From Molossus alvarezi (Eukaryota; Chordata; Mammalia; Chiroptera; Molossidae): a stretch of 64,000 nucleotides of DNA. The stretch covers positions 6,410,551 to 6,474,550 of the forward strand of contig CM073895.1 of assembly GCA_037176705.1 (NCBI GenBank). The letters run 5' to 3'. Shown here in pieces: positions 21,221 through 33,041 of the stretch. The notes beneath the pieces were generated by a model. The model ran no database searches. It had not been told where the DNA came from and saw nothing but the letters and a program-made list of their open reading frames with translations. How positions within the stretch are numbered: position 1 is the stretch's first letter; every line of letters begins with the position of its first letter. The position numbers were made by a program, and so were the translations under genes.

Positions 21221-21255
21221 TCTGGGGAGGAAAGAGAGAGGACAGAGGAGAAAGC
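21221..21255 (-). other. MIR34A: Candidate 3' splice acceptor before miR-34a
   Basis: On the minus strand an almost unbroken pyrimidine tract of about 30 bases (21254-21224) ends in CCCCAG, with AG at 21223-21222. The exon would begin at 21221, 61 nt before the hairpin. This fits the known exon arrangement in which the last exon of pri-miR-34a carries the microRNA. Use is inferred from the motif only. Confidence 0.6.
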
Positions 21256-21648
21256 TGAGACCAAGCACTAGCCGGCAAGGAATAAAAACAAGCCAGCACT
21301 TCCCTGGAAGAGAAAAAGTGAGAACGTGACATGGTTTGAAAGTGCACGTGTCTACACGAAAAGTCAGCAATAGAAGAAAGCAGCGCCGACTTCTCCCCCA
21401 CGCCGGGCACCAGTCAGAGAGTTCTGCCCGAGAAACAGCCAGAAGGAGGTGGCGGTGACAAGGTTTCTCTCAAGGAAATGGCTTAGAGGACCGAGGGCTG
21501 GCTAGGCCAGGCTGAAAATCTGGGAACCTCTCAGGCAGAATTTCTTCTCCCCAGGAAAACCCCAGCTCTGCTCTTACGGCCTTCAACTGATCAGATGCGG
21601 CCCACCCACTTTAACCGAGGATAATCTTTACTTAAAGTCCACTGACTG

Positions 21649-21901
21649 GCCCTGGCTGGCTTTTCTCAGTGGTTAGAGCATCAGCCAGTGGACGAGAGAG
21701 GCCCGGGTTCAGTTCCCGCTAAGAGCACGTACCTTGTTTGCAGTTTGTCCTCGGCCCCAGTTGGGGTCTTGTGGGTGGTGACCACTTGATATGTCTCTCT
21801 CATATTGATGTTTCTCTCTCTCTTCCTCCCTCTCTCCCTCCCACTCTATCTCAAGATAAAGGCGGGGGAAAATGACCTCAGGTGAGAATAAATAAATAAA
21901 T
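21649..21901 (+). repeat. VES-type SINE
   Basis: Perfect-looking insertion: aaagtccac(t/g)gactg is present at 21634-21647 and 21902-21915. The head is slightly altered (GGCTTTTCTCAGTGG). It lies about 0.5 kb upstream of the miR-34a hairpin on the opposite strand. Confidence 0.93.
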
Positions 21902-22363
21902 AAAGTCCACGGACTGTAGGTGTTGACTGCATCTGTAAAATGCCTTCACAGCAGCACCTAGATTTGTGTTTGGCCAAGTTGGCCTCGAACTGACCATCAC
22001 AGAGGCTGCTTGGAGATGTAATGACAGTTTTAGATGCAGATGGCTGATGGGACCGTTCCTCTTTTGTGTGGGTGTGGGGACATGCAGGGCTGTTTTCTGG
22101 AAGGTCAGTGTGATCTCTGTCTCAGCATGGGAGGTCTCAGGAACCTGACTTCCAGGCAAGGTGGTACAGATGAAGGCTCGAGCCAGCACCATCTCTGTGC
22201 CCGAGAGGAGAAAGTCCCACACACACTCAGCAGGACGCAGGGCACAGGCTGTCCTTTCTAGCTACGAAATGTCCAGTGGGTGCTGATGGGAGTTTGCTCT
22301 GAACCTTAGTCCTTTGTCCTCAAAAGCCGGACCCATGATGCTCTGTCTAAAAGGCAAAGCCAG

Positions 22364-22570
22364 TGCCCAGCTGGTGTGGCTCAGAGGTTGAGCATCAACT
22401 CATACACCAAGGGTCGCTGGTTTGACTCCCGTCAGGGCACATGCCCGCATTGTGGGCCAAACCCCCAGTGGGGGGCATGCAGGAGGCGGCCAATCGATGT
22501 TCTCTCTCATCGATGTTGCTATCTCTCTCTCCCTCTCCCTTCCTCTCTCTCTAAAAATAAATAAATAAAG
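22364..22570 (+). repeat. tRNA-derived SINE (GGTGTGGCTCAG head subfamily)
   Basis: Belongs to the second SINE group of this window: head CCAGCTGGTGTGGCTCAGAGG, a GTGGGCCAAACCCCCAGTGGGGGG body and an AAAAATAAATAAATAAA tail. The 11-bp duplication ggcaaagccag is exact at 22353-22363 and 22571-22581. Confidence 0.93.
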
Positions 22571-22581
22571 GGCAAAGCCAG

Positions 22582-23240
22582 GCTGGACTCAAACTATTGC
22601 TTGTCAGTGTGGGAGAGAACACCCCTCGCGTGTCCACCTTTCCCCGGGGAGCAGTTCCAGCAGAGCCCCCTCATCGGGTGACACTGCAGGTTCTCAGCCT
22701 CACTGTGCTCAGCACAGGACGGGGGCTTGGCAAATGCAGACTCCGGTCCTACACCTGCACTTCATTGTGCGACGGGGCCAAAGGCACTTTCCACAATGAC
22801 GTGTCCTCAAGTAAGCACAGGGACAAGCACAGAGCCAGACTTCCAGCCTGGACAGGATCCGGTGGAGGACCCCCAAACACTGAAAACCGGGGCAGACTTC
22901 CCAAGGCAAAGGTAGGTGCGTGGGAATAAAGCGACGGCGGCTGCGTGGTCTGTGAGGGCTTGTGGCTGCAGAGCCCGCATGTGGTGCTGTTGTGGCACAC
23001 GGTGGAGGGGCACCCTGCACCCAGCTGCACCCGAGCAAGCACTAAGAGAAGGAGGAACAAAGGGACCGGCCATACCACCCTCCAGCTCAGAAAAAAAGAC
23101 CATGCTAAGTAGCTCTAGCCCCCAACTTCCAAGCAGAACCCCATTTTATGAATCTAGGCAGTGACCGGGGGGAAGGTATCTGCATATAAAGGCTGCCCCG
23201 CCAGGCACCAGGCCTGATCAGCCAGGGCCCTTGGACTGAG
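22582..23240. other. Unique sequence in the pri-miR-34a intron
   Basis: No repeat recognised. A minus-strand frame at 22749-23078 looks like a signal peptide followed by a Cys-rich stretch, but its first codon is GTG and there is no ATG at that place. Confidence 0.4.
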
Positions 23241-23486
23241 AGGACAATCTTCACAGTCAGAAGGAGGAGGCCGGGACTTTAGGGACAATTGTCACAGTCA
23301 GAGGGAGGAGGCCGGGACTTCAGGGACAATCTTCACAGTCAGAGGGAGGAGGCCGGGACTTCAGGGACAATCTTCACAGTCAGAGGGAGGAGGCCGGGAC
23401 TTCAGGGACAATCTTCACAGTCAGAGGGAGGAGGCCGGGACTTCAGGGACAATCTTCACAGTCAGAGGGAGGAGGCTGGGACTTTA
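23241..23486. repeat. Minisatellite, 6 x 41 bp
   Basis: Six direct copies with starts at 23241, 23282, 23323, 23364, 23405 and 23446. The unit contains GGGACAATCTTCACAGTC and GAGGAGGCCGGGACTT. Copies 3 to 5 are identical; differences sit in the outer copies (an AAGG for GAGG in copy 1, TTGTC for TCTTC in copy 2, GGCTGGG in copy 6), the usual pattern of a tandem array grown from the middle. 41 is not a multiple of 3, so the apparent protein through it changes frame each unit. Confidence 0.95.
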
Positions 23487-24761
23487 GACAAGGGCAAATA
23501 ATCAACCAATGCATAAAATGTGACCGTGTCCCATGAAATACAAAACACACCAAGTCAGCCTTTCCCACGACCCAGGTCAGAGTGAAGATTCGATTTACAT
23601 GTTCATTCCTTTCGACCGAGAGGCCTCTGGTCCCGTTACCAGGTGGGCGCTCCTGCTGCATAACAGGTGACGGAGGCCGGATTCAGTGCTGAGCCTGACT
23701 TCGCCTTCACGTCCCTTCTCACAGGGCCCTGGAGCCCAGGCCACACGTCCTGCTGCAGGGTCGCGCTGCGGATCCACGGAACCAGGAGGAACGCGAGAAA
23801 ACCAGAAGTCATCGTCAGCAGGGGAATTAAGTTCCTAGTACTTAAGTTTTAAGAGCTAAAGAAACAGTGGATTCTGGTGACAAGGCCCTCGGATGTCACG
23901 ACTCCTTGGAAAGCAGGAGCCCTCTCCATCCAGAAGATGTGGGGGTGCCCTCAGGAAGCCCCCCAATCCCAAAGCACGTTCTTCATAAAGAAGGTCTGTA
24001 CCCTGCACCCACCATCACCTACTATGATGTGCGACCCCGCACTGCTGTTGAGGACTCGGTGGGGCAGCAGCAGATCTCCTGGGCCTTGGGGGCTCCATGG
24101 GGAACGAGGGACAGGCAAGAACTCACAGACATGCAAAGTTCCAACTGTGAGCTGCTCTGAACCGTGGCAACAAGCACTTCTCGAGGGCCCTCGTTGGAGG
24201 AAGACGCTGGGTCTTGAGAACCAGTCACAGCTGTGCACCACGCACGCCCCTGCCGGCTCTGGTGTGCAGTACCAGCCACGAGTGTCCTCCTGCATTCCAG
24301 TGACATCAGCAGCCGGACAGAATTCTCTGCCCCCGCACGGACCTCATCTGGGAAACCTGGCCTGGTGGCAGGAAGGTGACAGCGGCTCAGAGGCCTGTTC
24401 AGATCTGCAGGTTGGAGCGGAGGTGGAGAGAAACCTCCCTAAAGAGTGGAGGTGTCAGGGATGGGACCTTAAAAAGACCGACTTGGATGTTTTTAGTCTC
24501 AAATATGACCACGTCTGCTAGAACCAGCTTCCCTGCAGGGCAGCCAGCACCTTCATCCCCCCGTTTCAGGAGCTACCTGGGCCCACCCTGGAGAAAAGAG
24601 AGAACTTCAGCCCAGTCCTGGTAGGCGGGCTGGGTGCACGTCTGTCCCTCTGCGGGGCCGTGGTGTCCCTGGGTGAATGGCAGGCTGGCCTCTGCCCTTT
24701 GCAGAACTGGAAGACTTGTTTTGTTCATCTCATGTCTCTTCATATTTAGAACTTATTTTTT
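23487..24761. other. Unique sequence in the pri-miR-34a intron
   Basis: No repeat recognised. Open frames up to 214 codons (23877-24521, plus) lack any domain I can name and have no supporting splice or promoter context. Confidence 0.4.
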
Positions 24762-25008
24762 GCCCTGGCCAGTTTGGCTCAGCGGTTAGAGTGTCGACCT
24801 GCGGTACAGAGAGACCCGGGTTCGGTTCCGTCTAAGGGCACGTGCCTCGGTTGCAGTTTGTCCCCGGCCCTGGTTGGTCATGCGGGTGGCAGCCACTCGA
24901 TGTGTCCCTTCGCATCGATGTTTCTCTCTCTCTCTTCCTCTCTCTTCCTCCCGCTCTATCAGAACAAAGGATGGAAAAATGTCCTCGGGTGAGGATATAA
25001 AAAAACAA
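24762..25008 (+). repeat. VES-type SINE, young subfamily
   Basis: Full-length copy; aacttatttttt occurs at 24750-24761 and 25010-25021. The B-box region reads GGTTCGGTTCC. Confidence 0.94.
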
Positions 25009-25267
25009 AAACTTATTTTTTCCTGCTCTAGCTCTTAGGGAGGGAGCCTTGGGCAGCCCACTCTGGGAGGCAGCAGGTTCAAGAGGCAGTGGGGCTCACA
25101 TGCTTGAAAACCACCAGCCCAGACGCTTAAGGAAGAAGGCCTTCGGGAGTGAAATAAGGTAAACACCACGACTGCCTAAAACCGCCCTTGCGTTAAACGC
25201 ATTTTAGGAGCAAGAGTTGTTGCATCACCCCAAATCAGTTAGAAATCGGAGTGAGTTTAAATTTTCC

Positions 25268-25518
25268 ACCCTGGCCAGTTTGGCTCAGCGGTTAGAGTGT
25301 TGGCCTGCGGTCCGGAGAGACCCGGGTTCGGTTCCCGCTAAGGGCACGTACTTCGGTTGCAGTTTGTCCCCAGCCCTGGTTGGTCGTGCGGGTGGCAGCC
25401 ACTTGATGTGTCCCTTCACGTCGATGTTTCTCTCTCTTCCTCTCTCTCCCTCCCGCTCTATCTGTACAAAAAATGGAAAAATATCCTTGGGTGAGGATAA
25501 AAAAAAAAAAAAAAAAAA
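25268..25518 (+). repeat. VES-type SINE, young subfamily, long poly(A)
   Basis: Nearly identical to the copy at 24762-25008, 260 bp away in the same orientation. The tail is a run of about 22 A at 25499-25520. aaattttcc flanks both sides. Confidence 0.94.
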
Positions 25519-25922
25519 AAATTTTCCGACGTAGCAGATACTGTTGGTTGCCTGCCCCAAATCCACGCCCCCTTCTGCTCACGGGCCCTGATTTGGTTCA
25601 GGGAAAGCACCCCATCTCCCTAACCAGGTCCCTCATGAATTCCACCACAATAACGCTGCCCCTTGCCACCGACTGGTTGAGGCTGAACATAGGGCATGAT
25701 TCTGGCCAATGAGATGTGTGGGAAAGTCAGCCGGGCGCTGGGGACGGCTTCCTCGCTCACAGAGAGACCCCAGGTAGAGCTGGGCAGCGAGGAGCCCACC
25801 AATGCGGTACTCGGTGGACGCAGAGCAGAAACACGAGAACTGCCCTTGACGCTGCCAAGCCACCGGACGGAGCCCACCACGAAGCTGCCTGGCCTCTAGA
25901 CTTACGTTTTATAAAAATTTCT

Positions 25923-26171
25923 TCTTTTTTAATCCTCACCAGAGGACATTTTTGCATTTACCTTCAGATAGAGCAGGAGGGAGAGAGGGGCGGGGGAGAG
26001 AGAAAGAAACATCGATGTGAGAGAGACACATCGACTGGTTGCCACCCCCGCGACCCCAACCTGGGCCGGGGACAAACTGCAACCAAGGTACGCGCCCTTA
26101 GCGGGAACCGAACCCGGGTCTCTCTGGTCCGCGGGCCGACGCTCTAACCGCTGAGCCAAACCGGCCAGGGC
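25923..26171 (-). repeat. VES-type SINE, young subfamily
   Basis: Reversed copy; (t)tttataaaaatttct / ctttataaaaatgtc flank it at about 25907 and 26173. With the two copies just upstream it gives an inverted pair within 1 kb. Confidence 0.93.
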
Positions 26172-28754
26172 AGCTTTATAAAAATGTCAATGTTCTGATG
26201 ATTTAAGTCATTGTGAGTGTTTCCCTTTACTCATAGAGGAAAGAACCCTCGGGGATATATCCCATCGTCTAAGCAACTGGGGTACCACAAACTACCTTGG
26301 AATTCAGAAAATCATCATAAAAAGGAAACCATTTAACAAAGGTCATCTCTGCCGCAAGAGGGTACAGCTTTCCTCAGCCCAGAGCTCCCCGGAGACAGCG
26401 GAGGGAACTCCCACTGGCTAAATCTCAGGAGTGAAAGTGTGGGAGCCCGGCCTGCAAAGGCCGAGTCCTCCTACCAGGAGAGGTGATGTCAGAACCTCAA
26501 ACAATTTCACAACAGAGTCCCGCCCGAGGGGCTGTGATGTCGATCTGAGTTTTGGAAGAAGCCCAACAACCCCGTTTTTCTCTGAGTAGGGACTGAGGAG
26601 GCAGCCCGGGTAATGTTAAGCCCCCACCCAACCCCTTCCACATGGAAAGGTCAACGGGCCCCCCCAACAATGGCAAAGCTGTCCACGGGCTTTCCACTGG
26701 CACTTACAAATCAGCTCATCCTTTCTGGACCTTGCCTTCCCAATGGGCCATTCAAAAATCAATGACTCCGTAAAATATCTGCACTTCAGAACCAAGGACC
26801 TAGACAATCATGTGTTTTGCTTTTCTAACACCAAAGCCGCATTTCCTATGCAAAAACCCAGTAAATGCCGTCCCAACACATTCACGATTTCCCCCGCTGA
26901 TTCCAAAGGCCTTTTCCTCCGGGTGACAGCAAACTAAACCAGCAGAAAAAAAATTACAAGGTGGGTTACCTGCTTTGTGGGCTCGGACCTTCAGCTGCGG
27001 CCCCACAGCTGCGGGGCAGGCTCCACCTGTCCGACTTGTTGGGCTGGCTGCCGCCCCTGGGCCTGGCACGGCTGCCAGGGCAGGGCCCTCCGGAGGTATG
27101 CATTCATTCACCTGCGGAGAGACGCCGCACACGGCTCCCCTCGCCTCTCTGCTCCCATCCTGCGACCTGCCCCCCAGCCACTCAGGCACTGGAACATCTC
27201 TCCTGAGTCATCTGAACTCTAACCTTCAAGCCAGTGAAGAGAAAAAACAACAGGGAAGAGGAAGAGGTGGAAAAACCTGGCCCCCTCCCTTCCCCAACAG
27301 TCCCTCGGCGATGGTCAGGTGGGGCTGGGTGGGACCAGGAGTCCAGGCGAGGCCGTCGGGGTGACCATCGGGGCCAGATTCCAGGGCTGCTCCTTCCCTC
27401 TGGGTGGCTGTTTGGGGAGCTTCTCTCCAGCACCCCACGGACTGGCTGCTGCGGGCGCTGGAATCCGGAAGGCTCCGAGCTCCGCCAGGTGCCCGCGCAG
27501 GTGAGGGCAGGGAGAGCAAGAGCAAGGGGTGCCAGGCGCCCGGACTCTGCCCTGAGCACCTGGGGCGCTGTGTGGTTGGTGGGACTCCTCCACGGTGCTG
27601 ACGAGCATGTGTGGGGGCTGGGGGCGCGAGGGTCAGCAGCACCACCGCCTAGCTTCCTGCCATCCGGGGCTGGCAGTCAGATCTGGCTTCTCTGCCCTTT
27701 CACTCTCCGGCCCCGGGTGCCCGTGAGCACAGCGGACGGGAGCCTTGGCGCTCACTAGGTCACAGATGGCCTGTGACGGGCCACCCCAACCACTGCTCAA
27801 GGTCAGTCCTGTGCCTCAGAGGCAGCCAATCAACCGAGCCACCGGGAGCCGCTGCCAAACGGACAGAGCGACACTGCCGAGGGGTGTGGCACCCTGAGCT
27901 CTTCTAGGGTTTTTGGGTGCAAGGTGGATGCTATGATCCACACCCCCTCCTGGGAAACCAGAACCCATTTCCCTTGGGAGACAGTGAGGCACAGAAAGAG
28001 CCACGAGAGGACCGGGGGTGGAATCCAGACACCCCACCTCCTTCCTCCGGGTCCCAGCCCTGCGCATCGAGGCTGGGAGAAGCTGCTTGGGCTGGGCGTG
28101 GCCTCCGACCTCAGGGCCGTCCACGCCCAGCCCCATCTCAAAGCCGGCGGCTCTCTGTGACCCGAGGGGCCAGCAACCCGATGTATGCAGTGGGGGTGTG
28201 ATCCTGGTGGACCATCCTGTCCTCCTTGCCTCTCAACCAGCCAGTCCTCCGCCCTCCCCTCCCCACAAGTGCTGGGTCAGAGGGCTAAGACAATCCCCCC
28301 AGCACCGGCCAGCTCTAGACCCCCTGGCCCTCGGATCACCAGGCAGTCACGGACTGAGACCGACAGCAAAGCGAGAAACGTGTAGTGATTTCAGAACACT
28401 GGACCAGAGGTGCTCACGGCAAAATCACGTCATTGTCAGCAAGAGCTGCGCCAGCCCTTCACTCCTTTAGGGAAGTGTTTACCGAGAGGAGCTAAAGAAG
28501 AAGTGGAGGGTTTCTGCCTCCAACTTCGTAGACAAGAACCTTGTAAATGTGCGCACAAAGCCCCGTGACAAGTCATCAGGAAGCCCCGAAGTGGGAAGGC
28601 CTGGGAAGGCCACTGTGGTTAGCGCCGGTGAGTCAAACATGCAAATGAGCCCATGAGCTCAGCCTCTGGAGAAAAGAGAAAGAACCACCGGGGTGAGCGA
28701 GAGGCAGCTCAGATGTCCAAGCAGTGGTCTCAGGAAGTCCCTTCTGAACCCTGA
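26172..28754. other. Unique sequence in the pri-miR-34a intron
   Basis: GC-rich in the part 27000-28300 but with too few CpG clusters to call an island. Several overlapping open frames on both strands (up to 174 codons) are composition effects. No repeat named. Confidence 0.4.
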
Positions 28755-28945
28755 GTCCTGAAGCCAGTGGCGGGTGCGATTTTGTCCCCCACTTGACAGT
28801 GTCTGGTGATGTATTTGGTTGTCACAGTGAGGGGGGTTCTACTGGCTGGAGGCCAGGGATGCTGCTCAACACCTCACAGTGCACAGGACAGCCCCCCCAT
28901 GAACGACCCCACCCTCAGTGTCAACAGTACTGCCACGGAGAAGCA
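28755..28945 (+). repeat. Old DNA-transposon-like repeat (family not resolved)
   Basis: CAGTGTCTGGTGATGTATTTGGTTGTCACAGTGAGGGGGG, TACTGGCTGGAGGCCAGGGATGCTGCTCAACA and CAGTGCACAGGACAGCCCCCC follow, in order, a dispersed mammalian repeat consensus that I recall as a hAT-like element. Its ends are worn. Confidence 0.5.
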
Positions 28946-30442
28946 GCGGTAATACAGTGAAAAAGCATTTTTCTCTTCCTGAGAAGTCCTGGCCAAATGT
29001 CACCTTTCGTCACTGGGCGGGACCCTCGGCCCACGTATGCCAGGTGGGAACCGGGTCAGTCTTTTCAGAGGGGCCACTGGGAAGACACCCCTGCTGGGGC
29101 GAGCTGCCCGGCTGCCGCAGGCCTCCAGGCACCTGGCCAAGGGTTCCAGTCCTCAGAGCGCCTCCCGTCAGCTCTGAAGCGCTCCCAGTGCAGTGACGGA
29201 GCCAGACCCGTGAGGGTTCTCGTCCTCACAGCAGACACCTCACCTGCAGCAGGCGTGTCGCCGGCAGCAACGACCTTTCACAGACTTTGTCTCGCCTGAA
29301 TAAATACAAGCCTCACCCATGAAAGAGCCTTTCTGGGTCCCTGACCTGCCAGGCCAGCGGGACAGCAGAGGCGTCACACCCAGGCTGAGCCCAGCCCCAC
29401 TTCGCCCCACCTCCAGAGACAAACAGGATGGGGGGCCACTGAGTGACCGGATTTGAAGAGCCTGAGGCTTGGGAATTATACGGGAGCCCCCTGCAATCCT
29501 AGGGTTCTCTGGTCTGCCCTGAGGAGCAGCAGAGTCTGCAGAAACCACCTGAGCGGACACACAGACACACGGACACACGGACACACGCCCAGGGCTGACA
29601 CCGGCTGCCTGAGGGGAGCGGGGAGCTGGGGGGAGGGGCGGGCCAGAAATGGGCCAGACCCACTCACTTCATCTGCGTCAGGATCATTTGACTTTTTAGG
29701 AGTATTATTACTAATTAAAAAATGTTTAAAGCACCTTTAAAAAAGGAAAGAACGTGGGCAGAGTATCTCGTATCCATGCCCACTTTCCTGGGAACACACC
29801 TCCCTGCTCAGAAAACTTTCCACTGCCATCTCCACGGGCTGCTGCTCAGGTCACAGACCCGACAACTGCCCCAGAAGACCCAGCGGAGGCGGGGAGCAGA
29901 GCAGAGCGAGGAGGAGCGCACCTCTCTGCAGCTAATCTCAGGAAACGGGAAAAACCAGCTCCTGCACCACGCCAGGTGCCCACACGGAGGGAGGCTGCCA
30001 CCCGCCACCCCACGTCTCCTGCCAACACCCCAAGCAGGTGGCCATTACCATGGAGGGTCCCCTCCCCACAACGGGGTTCTAGAGGCATCACTAGCCCCCG
30101 AGGTTCATGACGAGGAAGAGAGTCATGGGTGCTAACGTGCAGCTCACCCCCACCCAGCACCTTTCAGCTTGCACCTTCCTGCCACCTGGAGCTGCCACGC
30201 CACTGGGCCCCATGCCGGCCCTCGGAACCCGCCGCCTGGTTTCCGGCCGGAGATGGCAGGTGACCTGGACAGGAGTTGGGACGTCCCAGCCCTAACATTC
30301 TCATCTACTTCCCACTCGCATCAACGGCAACACCAGAAACGCAAGGTTTGGCCCCAACAACAGCCCAACACAGTGCGCGTGGATAGGTCATTAAAAGAAA
30401 TACCTCAGTGTGTGTGTCTTTAGCTTAAAAATATACAGAGCA
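28946..30442. other. Unique sequence with a short CACACGGA tandem
   Basis: An 8-9-bp tandem (ACACGG-type) is at about 29555-29588. Nothing else is recognised; no supported gene. Confidence 0.4.
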
Positions 30443-30700
30443 TGCCCTGGCCAGCGTGGCTCAGTGGTCAGAGCATCAGCCCATGCACTAAAGGGTCCCA
30501 GGCTCGACTCCCAGTCAAGGGCACGTACCTGGGTTGTAGGTTTGATCCCCGGTCCTGGTCTGGGCGTGTGCGGGAGGCAACCAATTGATGTGTCTCTCTC
30601 ACATTGATATTTCTCTCTCTCTCTCCCTCTCCCTCCCTTCTACTCTCTCTAAAAATCAATTGAAACAAATATCCTTAGGTGAGGATTAAAAAGAAAAGAA
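30443..30700 (+). repeat. VES-type SINE
   Basis: Head GCCCTGGCCAGCGTGGCTCAGTGG, B-box-like GGCTCGACTCC, a second GGTTTGATCCC, CT tract, then CCTTAGGTGAGGATTAAAAAG. The MITE follows after about 14 bp. Confidence 0.9.
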
Positions 30701-30714
30701 TATGCAGGTTGGGA

Positions 30715-30829
30715 CAACAGTAGGTTCACGTTTGTTTGTATGGAAAATAATACATCAATTAAATAATAATAACACAAGAACTGCATTTCATGTACTCACA
30801 ACTATAAACCCACTTTCGCTGCCACCTGC
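30715..30829 (-). mobile_element. Mariner-like MITE (second copy)
   Basis: Reverse-oriented relative of 17184-17313: CAGGTTGGGACAACAGTAGG at the left, and ACTCACAACTATAAACCCAC...GCCACCTG at the right. It is more diverged than the first copy and the flanking TA is damaged. Confidence 0.65.
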
Positions 30830-31460
30830 ACAGGTGCTATGGCGAACAAAAGCAATGCTCCCAGTGGGCCGGACAGAGAAGTCGCTTCGATGCCAGAGGT
30901 GCTCCCCACGTGTCACAGCCCGGGGAGCAACTCTCCGCAGCCCTTGCCTGGGGTCCTGGCATCCCCGGAAGGCTGCCATCTTGGGGGGCTAACTGGTGAT
31001 CTGGGACACAGGAGAGAAGAGAGGGGAAGAGATTCAGAAGCCAAGCAGACACGAATCCACTGCACCAGGCAGTAAGCTAATGGGGGAGGCTACCCCTGTC
31101 CCCCAAAAGAAAGGACTCAAGGAATAGCCTAGGGACCCAATGTCCAAATGCAGTCAGAGAGCTGCAGGCAGGGCTGAGAAAAGCTGTAAAGGAGGGTGCT
31201 TGTGGCCCCCCGAGGGCTGTCCCTTCTGTTCCTGCCCCTCCATCCTCTCCATCCACACCTTCAAGTATCCGGCAGCCTCAGTCTTTGCCCGACCCCCGGT
31301 TCACTACGCAAATCCTGCCCCCAGAAGACCACCACACACCCCAACACACAACCATCAGCTGAGCAGGAACCTCGTCTGCTTCAGGGGATTTTGCATTTGA
31401 GGGTACAGTAAATTTGGGGTCTGGCTTCAGCCAAAAGAATGCAGCTCTAATTTTTATTTA
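30830..31460. other. Unique sequence
   Basis: No gene or repeat recognised. Confidence 0.4.
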
Positions 31461-31681
31461 TTTATTTATTTTTAAATCCTCATCCAAGGATATTTTCCCA
31501 TTCATCTTCAGATAAAGTGAGAGGGAGGGAGAGAAAGAGAGAAACATCAATGTGAGAGGGACACATCAACTGGTTGCCTCCCGAATGACCCTGACCAGGG
31601 CTGGGGACGAACCAGAAGTGAACCCACGACTCTTTGGTCCAAGGACCGATGCTCCAACTGCTGAGCCAAACGGGCCAGGGC
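31461..31681 (-). repeat. VES-type SINE
   Basis: The reversed tail at the left is preceded by (TTTA)n. g(c/a)agctc(t/c)aat(t/g)ttta flanks it at about 31440 and 31682, a worn target-site duplication. The body near 31605-31630 deviates (GAACCAGAAGTGAACCC). Confidence 0.87.
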
Positions 31682-32579
31682 TGAAGCTCCAATGTTTACT
31701 CTCCAGCCACAGACCAGCTCACAGAAGAAGACGGGCGGAGGTGGCAGTGGAAAGGAGATGTCCCTGAGATCACAGACCAGGGCCTTCTGCCCACCGTGCC
31801 TTGCGGGGCCCCTCTCTCTGCCTCGAGCACCCTCCCTGCCAGCTTCCCCAAACAAACCTTCTGGTCCTTCAGGCCTTGGTCAGCTGTCCCCTCCCAGGGG
31901 CAGCAAGGTCCACCCCGCTGCAGGCTCCGGAGCCCGCCTGGAACATTGCCCGACCAGTGCCTTACCCGCCTCCCTAGATTCGGGTGAGCTTCCTGTTTGC
32001 AGACTCAGCACCTGCACAGGAGACAGGACACAGCGGATGCCAGTAGAAGTCTGATGAGGAGCAAGGAGGGACGGGAGGGAAAAGGAGGTCAGCCAGGGCC
32101 TCCGGCCACCCGCACTCGGGCAGGCCCCCTGCTCACACCCTTCGCTGGCTTCATGGCTGAGCCACAGGGCCAGTGTCTGTTTAAGAGGATCTACAACACA
32201 GGTGAAGCAGCAGGTGGAGTGTTCTACACGCTGCACACGTAAGGAATTACGCTTGCAGCGCAGACTGTCTGTGAGCACACCGAGTTTCTACATTAACGGT
32301 GACCCGGACTTCTCGTCAGTCTATTTGTAAGTTGGATGCTTGGAACCAGGAATGCCACGCCCCAAAGCGACAACACTGTAGTTTTATTGGGAACGCAGAC
32401 CAGCCTGGGACATCCACTGACCAGAGCGCCAGCCTCAGACATCTGGAAACACCTGCCGGTGCCCCAACAGCAGGGCCATGCCTCAGTTCCCTTCTGTGCC
32501 ATGACACCCAGCATGGTGGTGGGCTGAAGGGTGGGGTCACCCAGACACTTCACGACATGCAAGGCACTGTTCTACACAC
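31682..32579. other. Unique sequence
   Basis: No supported gene. Frames at 31692-32054 and 32299-32670 have no recognisable domain. Confidence 0.4.
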
Positions 32580-32998
32580 CCCTGAAAATCGGCCCCCGAA
32601 CAACAGCCACGTCGAATCCCTGGAACCTGTGAATGGGGCTGTATTTGGAAAAAGCATTTTGCAGATGTGATTAAGAATTTTGAAATAAAGTCCTTCTGGA
32701 TCACCTGGGTGGACCCTAAATCCAATGACAAGTGCCAGTCCTTATAAACTGAGGCAGAAGGAGGTTTAAAGGCAGAAGAAGAGACACAGACACACAGCAG
32801 GTGATGTGAAGACAGAGGCAGAGACCGGAGGGATGCAGCCACGGGCCCAGGGATGCCAGGCGGCCACCAGCAGCTGGAGGCCGGAAAGGAGGCTGCCCCA
32901 GAGGGAGGGTGGCCCTGCTGGGTCTGGACTCCTGGCCTCTGTTGTTTTCAGCCGCCCAGTTTGTGGCAATTTGTTGCAGAAGGCACGGGAAACTAACA
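32580..32998 (+). mobile_element. MLT1-like MaLR LTR
   Basis: GAATGGGGCTGTATTTGG, GCAGATGTGATTAAGAATTTTG, CAGTCCTTATAAACTGAGGC, a GGCCACCAGCAGCTGGAGGC block and the end GCCGCCCAGTTTGTGGCAATTTG...AACTAACACAC. This is the fullest MaLR copy in the window. Confidence 0.75.
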
Positions 32999-33041
32999 CA
33001 CTCCTGGAGACATCAATGAACCCATAAACAATGCGACAGGA

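Noticed and set aside
22749..23078. Minus-strand frame that looks like a signal peptide with a Cys-rich stretch
   Set aside because: The apparent initiator is GTG; the only nearby ATG is in another frame. Probably chance.
23289..23501. Repetitive protein encoded by the minisatellite
   Set aside because: The 41-bp unit shifts frame each copy, so the peptide repeat arises from DNA structure, not from selection on protein.
27182..27758. Frames up to 174 codons on both strands in GC-rich DNA
   Set aside because: Mutually overlapping, no domains, inside the inferred pri-miR-34a intron.
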